This document shows, piece by piece, positions 12,432-22,741 of a stretch of DNA of 64,000 bases (the stretch's first letter is position 1; every line of letters starts with the position of its first letter). A program made the position numbers and the translations under genes. Under the pieces are notes generated by a model that was given only the letters and a program-made list of their open reading frames with translations, ran no database searches and was not told the origin of the DNA. Source of the stretch: Enoplolaimus lenunculus (taxonomy: Eukaryota > Nematoda > Enoplea > Enoplida > Thoracostomopsidae); NCBI GenBank assembly GCA_030248215.1, contig JASANG010004103.1, positions 248,001 through 312,000 of the forward strand. The letters run 5' to 3'.

Positions 12432-13164
12432 ATGCAACGAAGACGTCCACAAAATTTTGGTGAATTGTTTCCTGAACTCAACATTCAAACGAGAGAAATT
12501 TCTCGTCATCAGGGCCGATACTGTGGTCTCAGTTTGTGGGTAGTCGTCTTAGTAGTGACCAGTACGCTATTCGCATGGCAATCATTTTTACTGGTTACTA
12601 AATACCTTCAGTATCATTCGTTGACTACGTACAGCGAAATCGGGATGTCCGAAATGGATTATCCTGATTTAATTATATGCGCTCATAACGCGTTCAATTT
12701 TCACAAAATGCGCAAACTCAATATGTCGACCAGTTTAGTTCGCTATTTGATGTCGACGTTCGACTATTCCGGGGTACTTTCGGACTTTGATGCCAGCGAT
12801 ACAGCAGATAATGGAACAGCGTCAATTTGGCCAAATTTGACAGCGTTACATGAAGAATATTTAGCGTTTCGAGCACACCATTTTCCACAAATTCAATGTT
12901 TAAATGAACTTTTGCAACAATTTATACCCGAGCAACCGAGTGATTTCGTATCGCAGTGTACTGTCAAACAACACGATGTTCAGTGTTTCCCACGGGTGTC
13001 GGCTAATTTAAGTGATCATAGAATGGCTGAGTATGGATTTTCCCATACAGGGACTTGTTTTCTACTGAGAAGGCCGTTTGATAGTGAATACGGCGTTGTG
13101 CATAAACAAAATGTACCAGGACGCGGTGGTATGTGGAATTTTAAGTTGAATCGAAGCCACAGTT
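12432..13164 (+). CDS. channel exon 1
   Basis: Residues 1-244 plus one base: N-terminus, TM1 and the first half of the ectodomain. The donor gtaagt follows agccacagtt. The conserved His-Gly before TM1 has no exact match; HQG at 26-28 is the nearest candidate. Confidence 0.92.
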
Positions 13165-16100
13165 GTAAGTTTACACTTGTTTAGAACACGAGCGCATATA
13201 ATGAAGGATATGACAGGAGTATCTTGTCCCAAAATTGCTGGAAATACAGAGAAAAACAACAGTTTTAGTCGGAAAAAATTTCCAATCGCCGCACTCGTTC
13301 GGTAATAGTTATTAAACGGGTTTAAAATCCTGTCGAAACGAACATCTGGCTACGCACCTGTATTCAACTAGTATTTGCAGTTGTCATCTGCTAAACCTAC
13401 ACTGCAAAAAATGGTGAGTCAAATTGACTTTCGCCGAAATAGGCTTTTCCGGACTACACAAACTGAGTCATAATTCGACTCCAGCAGAGTCGAATTCGAC
13501 TAACAGAGCCGCTCGGTGAGTCGAATTTCATTCTGACAGAGTGGGAATTTGGCTCAGTTTGTGTAGTCCGGAAATGCCTATTTCGGAGAGAGTCAATTTG
13601 ACTCACCATTTTTTGCAGTGTAACGCTTCCAAAGTTTCATTGTCGACTTTCTTTCACAATTTTTTGATGAATTAGCGGATATTCTGTGATTATCTGTATA
13701 AAAAACGTGCAAATACGATTTCAGCGTCACATCTAAAGCACATTACTTAATTAGGTATATAAAATTTTGAAAGTCTAGGGCGGATTTTAATTTCAAATTC
13801 GTTGTGGTTTTGGAATGCTTTAAGTTCCTTTATCTACACCGTTAAAGCTGGAACGGCCTACATATGTATTTTAGGCAGTATTCCAGCTATTGTTTGCAAA
13901 TTAGAATACATATACAACACATAAATACAGTTTGAAAGCCAACAAAACATGATTGAGTAAAGAATAAAAATTAAGTCAAACTAAATGTAAAGAAAACTAT
14001 TGTATAGTTTTCAGGCAAAAGTATAATTTTTTGGTTGAAATATATTTTGTGTTGCAAATATGCAACCACGTTGACTAGTTTTCAACGCGCATCAAAGAGT
14101 GCGATTTGCGTGCATAATTTTAGGTTTGCACTATAATTTCGAGGGCCATAACTTCTGAACCGCTAGTTATTCAGCCATAAAAACGGTACCGTTGAATTCA
14201 GCTCGTCGAGATCTATAGGATGGACCACTTTTTATCAATATTCTTATGAGGGTCCGGATTCCGTACCTCCGCCCTTTATCTCGATAATAGTTCTGGCTTT
14301 ACAACTAATTTTTTTAGATTTGAAGCATAATCTTTACGATCCAATATAAACGACATAAGGATATTGGCTATGCAGGACATTTAGTGTTTGAGATTGCCCA
14401 TAAAGGATGTTTTGGGACCGGATATGCCACGAGAGATTAAATTCCCAGGAGGAGATTGTCCGAAAGTACAATGACAGTTGAAATTGTGCACGGGTATCGA
14501 TCGAGATAATACTTTTCAACCTAAATTCATTTTTTTCAGACAATCCATCTGAATACAACTTAAACTCGGCGTCAGTTTACTTCGAGATTCATTTCACAAC
14601 GCTGACCGGTGACCAAACTGGTGAAGGTATCTTGAGTACGAGTCCAATTTTGGTCGAAACAAACTCGTACGCTGGGATTGCGCTGTCTGAAAAACGAATT
14701 ATCAAACTGGGACCGCCGTATTCGGAGTGCGAGCGGTATGACGAGTACGAAGCGTCACGGCACAACAAACTATTTATGCCGGCGTTTCAAAGCATGCAGG
14801 TACTGAAAAGTTTATTGATATATGATATATGTATATAATATATAAATACTAGTGGAATATACGCAATCGAAGGGACATCGGGAAATATGCATGCCGGAAA
14901 TACACCCACCGGATACATTCTGAGTGTGCGCGTGATGTGACGTATAGACAGAGGTGCGGGCATAAGAAAATGTTTCCGGCGACGTTTCAAATCTGCCGGC
15001 ACCAAAACGTTCATATGAGTATATTCATAAATAACAGTGGAAGCGATGAGAGATACGGATACATTTGTTTGCGAAATTTCTTGGAACACCGGATACTGAG
15101 TGTGTGAGTAGTACAATTTTTCCAGCTAACAAAATTGGCACACACATATAGCATACAGTAAAAATTGCGTTTCATAACTTTTGCTAGCACAGCACGTCTC
15201 CCTCGTGACAAATTTCTGGATCGTCCACTGGTCCAAGGCATGACCGGGAATGTGAACCCAACAGTCCTAGTTTAAGGCTTCAGCCTATTGACTTTAGGGC
15301 CAATGCTACTTTTAGGAGATAACAGTAGATTAACCGTATTCTTAAGCCTAAGCCTAAGCATTGCAAAAATGAGTTACTAAGCCTAAACCTAAGCCTAAAC
15401 CTAAACGTAAGCAAAAAATGTATATAATCTAGCATCTAAATCGACTCTTTTATAGATCCACTAGAAACCTGGACGCCCCTTAAATCGACATGGGCCAACT
15501 TTACTATGGGATCTTGTTTATACATAGATAAATATTATTTTATTGTATTATTATTTTTTTTAAAAATATAAAATTTAAAAATTTCAAATTTTAGGACTGC
15601 TACTTAGAATGCGAGACACGGGCGGCGATGTCAAAATGCGACCTCCCGTGCGTACCAGTCGGACAATTCAATCTGTTCAATCATAGTTTACCGACCTGTG
15701 AAGTCGGTTGGCAAACGTTTTGTTTTCGTAACGAAACCCGGCATTCAAAGTGCGATAGTTGTCTGGTGCCGTGCTCGTACAAAGAATGGCGCAAATCGAT
15801 AACAACTGCGTACGTTTTTGCCAGTGTCGGCGGAAACGCCCATCAAGTGCACCCAATTGGCGGCGCCCAACCTTTGGAAGGACCGCATCTTGGCAAACTG
15901 AATTTTGTTTTACTGACAGTCAAGTCATAAAGCTACGAAACGGTTTATTGAGGCCTTCCGGCGGACCTGTTTGAGGGGGGGGGGCGACTATTCTAACGCC
16001 GCTCCTGGTTTTTACTGAGGTTTGGCTGAACCAATTTGATAGCCATCGTAATAAATATAGCACGAGCAAAGCAACGCTGCGTTAATTGTTTACGCAAAAA

Positions 16101-19086
16101 TATATAATACACAATGCAAATTATTTACGAAATTGGCTCGTGTATATATTGGTGGGTCCCCCCCCCATTGGTGGGTTCCCCCCCGTATGTTGCAGTGTGG
16201 AGGAAAGCTTTTATGTTCCGAAATTGTACAAGTTTTACAAGCGGGTTATAGCAATTTTTCCTTATTTTAACCCTTGCTCACATGAATATTTTCCATTTTC
16301 CCTGAGACCTACTTTTATGCTAGGATTCGAACTCCAGTGACTGGCGTCGGAGGCGTATACCATCACCACTCAGCTATAGGAGCATGACGCTCGATCCCGA
16401 GGGGGCTCTCACGTCTTGTGGTGATTTAGTACTATGTATACGTGTCGCAATTGTTAAACACGGTGCGATATATATTATTTAACGTATATACACTGCGCTG
16501 AGTTGTCTATAAGCAACTCAATGTGAGAAGGGGTTAAGATTGACCACTTACGCCGAAGGTTCAAAATTTTTGAATTCTGTTGTAACCTCACCATATTTTT
16601 TCATCGATACAGCTAGAAAATGCATTGTCAGCTTTAGATGAGCTGTTTGCATAGGTGACTTTTCAGCATGGAATGGCTGGTGGGAATACACTCGTCCGCT
16701 TCCCTGCTTCCATCGCTTCTTGTATGCCTGTTCAAATTTAATGTTATGACTTCATCTCAGGTTTAGGTTAGAGCTTATAGTTAAAGTTAGATAAGCCTTT
16801 TCCTAAATCTGAGCCAACGGAACGATACTGAACGAGATCATAAACAATGATATATTGCATTGCCTGCATAAGACAAAATCTATACGAAACCCTTTCAAGC
16901 TGAAAAGTCAAGGTTCTATAGTCGAGTAAGTAGTAATGGTAAACGAATCCGTTCGAGAGTCCGAGTTCAAATGCCAGGTTGAAATTGGATGTCAGTTGAA
17001 ACGTGTACAATATTTCTACGGGGAAAATTGTTTTAAAAGACAAAGTTATGCTACTGATTGCTGAACGCAGTAAAAAATTTTTTTTGGCAGCGCACTTGCA
17101 AAGCATATACTAATTTGAGAAGAACGTTTGATTTTTGGGTTCATGTATAGACCAGGGCCTGAACAGTAGTATAAGCATATTCCTAAGCCTAAGTCTAAAT
17201 CTAAGCCTATGTCTAAACGTAAGGATGAGCCTATTCCTAAGCCTAAGTCTAAACCTAAGCCTATGTCTAAACGTAAGCATGAGCCTATTCCTAAGCCTAA
17301 GCCTAAACCTAAGCCTAAGCAAAAAAAGTTAGTCTAAAGCTTAAGCGGACTCTATTACAGCCACGCAGATAAACGTTCCGGCCCTGTTCTATACATGGGC
17401 CGATTTTTCCATATACTTTTTGTTGAATGATTACCCAAATGTTTAAAAAGTTTTGTTTTGGTTTTAGAAAATTGCCGCCGATGATTGACTTTAGTTACAT
17501 CGAAGTTTACTACGAAAATACCGTTTACGTCAAAGTCATTGAATCGGTAAGTCGAGTTTGGCTGGCGAGCGCATGGCCAGATTTATCGTATTTACACAAT
17601 GGACCATAAAATCCAGGTCCGTAGCGTGGAGCCAGTTCACATTGCTGGAGGGGGGGGGGGCTGAAATCGCTGCAGAAGACAGCATCCATGGGTTTGCGAT
17701 GACTTACAATTATGGTTGAAATATTTTTGTATGGATTAGAGCAAAAGTTTTCCAGCGATTGTTGAATCCCCCCTTCCCGGTCCCACTCTGGCGACATGCT
17801 TGAATGAAACATCAAAATAAGTCGTAAAGAAGGCAGGCATGCAACGAACCATAACGATCTAACCCATTCATAAAAAATGCGCACCCAGAATGACCGTTTG
17901 ATTCTAAATGGTAAATTTGGTGAACGCTCATGTTTTTATAACGGGCAAACATTTCAAGCTCACACCACCATGTTCAAAAATGATGGTGGTTTATCGAATA
18001 GCTTATATCAAGAGTGGCTAATCACTCCTAGAGACAAGAATGTGCAACCACTGAGGTTCTACATGGTACAAAATGTACCATCGCGCGTTGTATTTGGCCC
18101 ATGTAAAGATCAGGAGTGGAAAGTTTTTCTGTGGGACCAGAATAGAGAAAGCTTAAGCTTTAGACCATTTTTTGCTATGCTCATTCTTACACTTAGGTTT
18201 AGGCTTAGGCTTAGGCATAGGAATATGCTTATAATACCGCTCCGCCTCTCTTCTTTACATTGGCCTTGTATTTTTTCCCGACCCCGTTCCCTCAATAGGG
18301 AGTAGTAACCATTTTTAAACCACATAGTAAACATAGGAGATAAGGATATATACTCAGAGAGCCTTTGTCTAAAATTCAAAATATTAGTGCAACGCACCCA
18401 CCCTAAGAAAGAGGGGTGGCCAAAAACGCAACCTGCGCTGTTTACATTCTTTTCTACAACAGAATACACCCAGTTCCACAATCTTGTCATAGCGTTATCA
18501 TCCACTATTGCTTGTATTATACATGGTTGACTATAGCAGTAGGATTGAAGCTTGATTGCTGATGTATCTTGATTTTGTTGTTATGTTGCTTTTTTGGCTC
18601 ATGTTACGATTAGGCTAAACATAAAAAATGTTTAAAGACAGATATTTTATGCACTATTCGAAATTTGCCCGTTTGCCAACCTGTTTAGCATCTGGCAATA
18701 GGCGCTATACACATTTATATAACCGTTTCCCTAAACTAACCCCAACCTTTTGATGTGCATTTTAGCCGAGTGAAACATTATCCGATCTTGTAAGCAGTAT
18801 TGGAGGTCAGTTCAGCTTATGGTTAGGTTTCAAAATATCGACCATTGTCCAGTTGGTCTACTACGTCGTGTTGTGGTCGTTATGTGTGCCATCAGGTGCG
18901 AGAGATCGTCGTGACGGCAGTCCGTCAAATCGAGTTGGAAGCAACGAGTACTCGCAGCGAAATGGGTTTGCTGATGAATTACCAACAACAAAATACAGAC
19001 AAGGCAATAACAGTTCACGGGCAATTCATACCGTTGGACCAAATTATGGATTGTTCAGTTATGATGGTAATGGATTCCGTCGCTAA
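12432..19086 (+). CDS. DEG/ENaC-family cation channel, complete, five exons
   Basis: Exons 12432-13164, 14540-14799, 15595-15809, 17468-17546 and 18766-19086 join in frame to 535 residues. All introns are GT/AG. The start has A at -3 and an in-frame TAA 9 bp upstream. Members are trimeric plasma-membrane cation channels with two membrane helices, gated by peptides, protons or force. Visible: TM1 about 31-55 (WVVVLVVTSTLF); MDYPDLIIC at 75-83, the counterpart of the post-TM1 FPxVTIC motif; a long ectodomain with sequons at 97, 127, 135, 192, 240, 360 and 377; GFSHTGTCF 202-210; GPPYSEC 302-308; a Cys-rich block 333-391; TM2 about 441-466. The pre-TM2 stretch LSDLVSSIGGQFSLWLG is near consensus. 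Oddities: the filter G-x-S reads G450-F451-K452, and the acidic residue usual in TM2 is Q458. The cytoplasmic tail (467-535) has no PY motif. Gating ligand and ion are unknown. A divergent or regulatory subunit is possible. Confidence 0.93.
13400..13620. mobile_element. family F hairpin MITE (channel intron 1)
   Basis: cactgcaaaaaatggtgag on the left is inverted on the right as ctcaccattttttgcagtg. The 221-bp element is a near-complete palindrome and is flanked by TA on both sides (13398-13399, 13621-13622). Confidence 0.92.
14125..14268. mobile_element. family I arm (channel intron 1)
   Basis: Shares ccataacttctgaacc, tggaccactt and the end ggtccggattccgta with the right arm of the element at 20963-21355. 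The opposite arm is not found here. Confidence 0.6.
14540..14799 (+). CDS. channel exon 2
   Basis: Residues 245-331. Acceptor ttttttcag, donor gtactg. Encodes the SVYFEIHFTTLTGDQTGEG region and GPPYSEC, both typical of the DEG/ENaC ectodomain. Confidence 0.92.
15115..15245. mobile_element. family C fragment (channel intron 2)
   Basis: Contains agcatacagtaaaaattgcg, ttcataacttttgctagc and gacaaatttctggatcg, the right half of the family C consensus (compare 63452-63655). Confidence 0.5.
15298..15496. mobile_element. family B MITE (channel intron 2)
   Basis: Ends ggccaatgctacttttagg and cgccccttaaatcgacatgg. The core has CCTAAGC repeats with the family spacer attgcaaaaatgagttac. The flanks gactttag and aactttac agree at 6 of 8 positions, an eroded 8-bp target duplication. 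Confidence 0.85.
15595..15809 (+). CDS. channel exon 3
   Basis: Residues 332-402 plus two bases: the Cys-rich block DCYLECETRAAMSKCDLPC to CDSCLVPCSYKEWRKSITT. Acceptor aaattttag. The donor is placed at gtacgt (15810) because it restores the frame with exon 4. The open frame beyond it to 15930 loses family similarity at once. Confidence 0.88.
16306..16388 (-). repeat. tRNA-derived SINE head (channel intron 3)
   Basis: On the minus strand the A box tagctgagtgg (16366-16376) is followed by a near-perfect B box gagttcgaatcc (16323-16334). The T arm pairs, but no acceptor stem forms, so it is a tRNA pseudogene or SINE and not an active tRNA. Confidence 0.6.
17138..17401. mobile_element. family A MITE with long TTAGGC array (channel intron 3)
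   Basis: Left end ggttcatgtatagaccagg, right end gccctgttctatacatgggc. The core holds an extended (CCTAAG)n array with a partial internal duplication around taagcatgagcctattcc. The flanks gatttttg and gatttttc match at 7 of 8 positions. Confidence 0.9.
17468..17546 (+). CDS. channel exon 4
   Basis: Residues 403-429 (codon 403 split). Acceptor ggttttag, donor gtaagt. Encodes AKLPPMIDFSYIEVYYENTV, the palm-domain strand leading to TM2. Confidence 0.88.
18096..18265. mobile_element. family A MITE with perfect 8-bp duplication (channel intron 4)
   Basis: Starts ggcccatgtaaagatcagg, ends ctctcttctttacattggcc. The flanks are ttgtattt on both sides (18088-18095, 18266-18273). The core is (TTAGGC)n. 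Confidence 0.95.
18382..18510. mobile_element. family P arm (channel intron 4)
   Basis: Has agtgcaacgcacccaccc, gaggggtggccaaaaacgc, aatacacccagttccac and the end atcatccactattgc, matching the right half of the copy at 52217-52541. The left arm is poorly preserved. Confidence 0.55.
18766..19086 (+). CDS. channel exon 5 (TM2 and C-terminus)
   Basis: Residues 430-535 then TAA at 19084-19086. Acceptor gcattttag. Encodes the pre-TM2 segment, TM2 and a 69-residue tail rich in Arg, Ser, Asn and Gly, ending DGNGFRR. The filter codons are ggt ttc aaa (G-F-K). Confidence 0.93.
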   Translation, partial: PSETLSDLVSSIGGQFSLWLGFKISTIVQLVYYVVLWSLCVPSGARDRRDGSPSNRVGSNEYSQRNGFADELPTTKYRQGNNSSRAIHTVGPNYGLFSYDGNGFRR

Positions 19087-19107
19087 GCAAAGCTTAATTT
19101 AGCGCTA

Positions 19108-19316
19108 CACTGCAAAAAATGGTGAGTCAAATTGACTCTCTCCGAAATAGGCTCTACGGGACTACACAAACTGAGTCAAATTCGACTCCACCAGAGTCAA
19201 ATTCGACTCACTAAATCGCACGTTTGACTCTGGCGGAGTTGAATTTGACTCACTTTGTGTAGTCCCGTAGAGCCTATTTCGGAGAGAGTCAATTTGACTG
19301 ACCATTTTTTGCAGTG
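19108..19316. mobile_element. family F hairpin MITE in the presumed 3' UTR
   Basis: CACTGC start and GCAGTG end with TA on both sides (19106-19107, 19317-19318). It starts 21 bp after the channel stop codon. If transcribed it would fold into a long hairpin in the mRNA. The first plausible poly(A) signal I see (ATTAAA, 19403-19408) is downstream of it. Confidence 0.92.
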
Positions 19317-19402
19317 TAGGTTTCTAACTTTATTGTATGTAACTTTAGTCCAATAATACAAATAGTAAGAAACGTTTTAAAAAATATTAGTTTTAATCAC
19401 AT

Positions 19403-19408
19403 ATTAAA
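19403..19408 (+). promoter_or_regulatory. possible poly(A) signal ATTAAA
   Basis: The common variant ATTAAA, about 320 bp after the channel stop and just beyond the F-family hairpin. AT-rich context makes chance likely. Confidence 0.3.
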
Positions 19409-19718
19409 TTTAAGCACAATTTTATTTAGCTTAAGCATATTTGATTGAGTTTTTAAATGGACACTGAAATTTGAGTAAATTTTATGAAATCACACACCGA
19501 ATCCAGAAGATTGTTTTGAAATTTTAAACAGTCGTCAATGCAAACGTAGTGGAAAATTGAAAAAATTTGAAAAGTTATCCAGGTTAACTTTTAGGTTTAT
19601 CTTGTTTTAGCGTTCACTAAAGCGTTTGAGCTTGTATCTCTTTCACGGGTTACTTTTTTTATATTTATATTTACATTTTGCTTCAGTTTCGATTAGCGTA
19701 AACGTGAGCATAGTTAAT

Positions 19719-19973
19719 GGGTCCATGTTACTTTAAAGGGTCACCCACGCTTCGGGTGGGTCTATAAAAGAGTAGGTTTAGGTTCTAGATTACATTTTTT
19801 GCTTAGGCTTAGGCTTAGACTTAGGCTTAGGAACACATTTTTGCAACGATTATGCTTAGGCTTAGGCTTAGACTTAGGCTTAGGAACACATTTTTGCAAC
19901 GCTTATGCTCTTAGGCTTAGGCTAAAGAAACACGCTTAATCTACTGGTTACGTCCCTAAAAGTAACATTGGCC
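19719..19973. mobile_element. family B MITE, reversed, with duplicated array
   Basis: Ends gtccatgttactttaaagg and aaaagtaacattggcc. The core contains two near-identical 60-bp blocks of (TTAGGC)n plus aacacatttttgcaacg, showing internal tandem growth. Confidence 0.88.
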
Positions 19974-20274
19974 TAACAATGTCAAAACATTATCTTTGTT
20001 TTTAAAGTTGAAAAAATAGAAGAAGAAACTAGAAAACATATCACGCATTTTTAATTAGAATAATTGTTTTTGGCTATTTTTGAATGATGATTAGCCGGCT
20101 ATTTGATACCGAACAATAATGACCACAAAGTTTGAGATATTTTCTATGCAGAAACTGTTTTAAATTATAGAACAAGCTTAGTTGAAATAAATATTTGTTA
20201 TTGGGAAATTCCTTATTATAAAACAAGTAAGAAATTCTAAGTAAACAGCTACCATATAGAACCGTTGACGAAAA

Positions 20275-20358
20275 TTTTGCTGCGTATGCGGTGGGGCTCA
20301 AACCCTCGACGTACGGATTACCGGTTCGCTGCTTTAACCACTGAGCTACTGAGCCATG
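20275..20358 (-). repeat. tRNA-derived SINE head
   Basis: Minus-strand A box tagctcagtgg (20338-20348) and B box ggtttgagcc (about 20295-20304), with tRNA-like spacing. The T stem pairs at 4 of 5 positions and the anticodon stem is poor. Likely a SINE head or decayed tRNA. Confidence 0.55.
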
Positions 20359-20658
20359 CAAACTTTTCGCTACAATGGCTCTGCTGTTTTATATCGGTTA
20401 GACTTTAGCTGTATTTTAGATATGCGGTTTCCGTTTCCGGTATTTGTGCAGTTAAGCGCTCCACATTATAAACTCAAAGACTAAGCTTAAATTTAACTTA
20501 GAATTGTTCAAATTCAAAAATTTCCAATTTTAATCGGTATTTGTGTTTACTGCTAATCGGACTACAGGCTCTTTTGAATTTATGAATATGGCTTTTTGTA
20601 TATATATTTGCGTAAAAGTTAAAAAATATACACTGTCAGTTGGTCTCATTATATTATC

Positions 20659-20842
20659 GGCCCATGTAAAGATCAGAAGCGGAACGTTTGTCTGTGGGAC
20701 TGCAATAGAGTAAGCTTAAGCTTTATAGACTATTTTCTTGCTTAAGCTTAGGATTAAGTTTAGCTCTATGGTCTACTCTTAGGGTTATTAGGCTTTGGAA
20801 TATACTTATGCTACTGTTTCAGCCCTGTTCTATACATTGGTC
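20659..20842. mobile_element. family A MITE
   Basis: Starts ggcccatgtaaagatcag, ends ccctgttctatacattggtc. The 8-bp flanks atattatc are identical on both sides. Confidence 0.93.
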
Positions 20843-20962
20843 ATATTATCTGTACAGGCTTAAAATGTATTTCAAAGTTTTAGCATGTAAAATAAAGTTC
20901 GGCATTTTCTTTGTTATCACTATGCAAAAGTTACGTTTGAGACAGAAATAATTGGCGAAAAT

Positions 20963-21355
20963 ACGGAATATGGACCCTCGACGAATTTAATGTAAAACAA
21001 TTTAGTTTCTAGATTTCGACGTGTTGAGTTCAGCGGTATCATTTTTAAGGCTGCAAGGCTCTCGGTTCAAAAGTTATGGCCCTTTAAACATCAACTTTTC
21101 ACTATATAAAACATGTACAAACGTCAAGCAAATTTGTTTACCGTATAAACCTGGTTAAAGCTTATACTTTACGAAAATGTGAATGATAGATTCTTTCTCT
21201 TCCAATCTGTGCGTGTTTACACTATAATTCAAAGGTTCATAACTTTTCAACCATTAGTCAGGCAGCCATAAAAGTGGTACCGTTGAACTCAACTCGTCGA
21301 GATCTACAGGATAGACCACTTGTCGTTAAATTCCTACGGGAGTCCGGATTCCGTA
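20963..21355. mobile_element. family I palindromic MITE
   Basis: Left arm (acggaatatggaccctcg ... caaaagttatggccc) and right arm (ggttcataacttttcaacc ... agtccggattccgta) are inverted copies of about 145 bp around a ~110-bp middle. A related arm lies at 14125-14268. Confidence 0.75.
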
Positions 21356-21364
21356 CGTCTGTCG

Positions 21365-22049
21365 TAATAATGTAACCCTGAATATAAAAATCAACTCAAA
21401 CATACAAACTGAATGCACTCGAAACTCAATTAAATCTTCTTCATTTAAAACGTTGCCGAACAGTGCTTACAAGTAGATGTTTCATTTGTAATCAAATATC
21501 TTTTCATATTAAAAATTAGGAATTACTGCATTTAACCCTTTGCCGCATGTAGTATCATATATGTACCACTGCAGAATAAACTGTGAAAACGAAAGACTCA
21601 CAGCTCACGAACGCGTATGCGATATACACTGTTAATTTCAGTGAGTTGATTTTAATAACTCATAATGAGTTGAATCACGCTCAGTGGTCCGAGCTCTGGA
21701 TTAGGTCTGTCAGAATTCAGAATTGATTGAACTTATATACTTGTGAAGAAATTTAAAAAATTTAACAGTTCAATTAAACACGAACCATTTCAGTTTTACG
21801 ACGTTACTCTTCGTACCATTTTTTTATTTATTTTCAAGGGTCACAATGCTCTGTTCGGCGTTCTTGTAAGCGTTTTTTCTCTCACTTTTCACATGCGAAT
21901 ATTTATAATAATAGACGGCTTAAAAATAAACACAATGTTTACTTAGTGGATTTAAGTGTCAAGTTATCAGTTCTAAGTCGTGTTCTCTATATACGTTTTA
22001 CTGTGCAAAAATTCAATTTTTACATATTTTACACCATGTTCCGCATAAA
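21365..22049. other. AT-rich intergenic sequence
   Basis: No exon, RNA or repeat recognised. Confidence 0.45.
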
Positions 22050-22259
22050 AGCCCATGTAAAGATCAGTGGCGAAACGTTTTTCTGTGGGACTAGAATAGA
22101 GTAAGCTTAAGCTGTAGAATATTTTTTGCTTGGTTTTTAATAGGCTTTATAGGCTTAGGCTGATGAATAAACTCATTCATACGCTTGGGTTTAGGGTTAG
22201 GCTTTAGGCTTAGGAATATGCTTATTAATACTGTTCCGCCCCTGTTCTTTACATTGACC
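22050..22259. mobile_element. family A MITE
   Basis: Starts agcccatgtaaagatcag, ends ctgttctttacattgacc. Perfect 8-bp duplication cgcataaa on both sides. Core (TTAGGC)n, partly TTAGGG. Confidence 0.93.
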
Positions 22260-22559
22260 CGCATAAATAGCGTTCAAAAAGACCAACATTTTCATCTTTC
22301 TTCCCGATCCAACTATTAGCAGCTGAATTAGCTACAGGCTCGGGTTCATGCATTGATTGTATTGCCCATAAATGTTTCGTTATACATAAAATTTTAGAGA
22401 CAGCTGTTGTTTTCTAAATACTTTTAGTTATCTTCTCTCAACTATACTATTTTGAACGCAACATTTTAAAATAAAGTTTCAAAATAAATCGTTCCAGTAA
22501 CTTCTAAATAAACAGCTACAGATTTGTTCGAATTCATAGGGTCTGTTCCTCGTAAACAT

Positions 22560-22741
22560 AGATCCATGTTACTTGGAGGAGCGAACCATTTATTGCGAAA
22601 CAATAATAGAGTTAGCTTAAAGCTTTAGGCATTTTATTTAATCTTAAGCTTTAGTAACAGACTCATCCTTATGCCGAGGCTTAAACGTAGGCTTAGGAAT
22701 ACGCTTATACTACTGTTTGCGCCCCTGAAAGTAATATTGAC
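22560..22741. mobile_element. A/B hybrid MITE
   Basis: The termini are B-like (gatccatgttacttgg, ctgaaagtaatattgac) but the subterminal parts are A-like (gcgaaacaataatagag, agcttaaagctttaggc). The flanks share gtaaacat. Looks like recombination between the two families. Confidence 0.8.

Noticed and set aside
15628-15930. Extension of the channel frame to a stop at 15930
   Set aside because: Beyond 15809 the sequence loses DEG/ENaC similarity and enters a repeat; the gtacgt donor restores the family pattern with exon 4.
16306-16388. Functional tRNA gene on the minus strand
   Set aside because: A and B boxes are good, but no acceptor stem pairs.
20275-20358. Functional tRNA gene on the minus strand
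   Set aside because: Poor anticodon stem and no closing acceptor stem; SINE head more likely.
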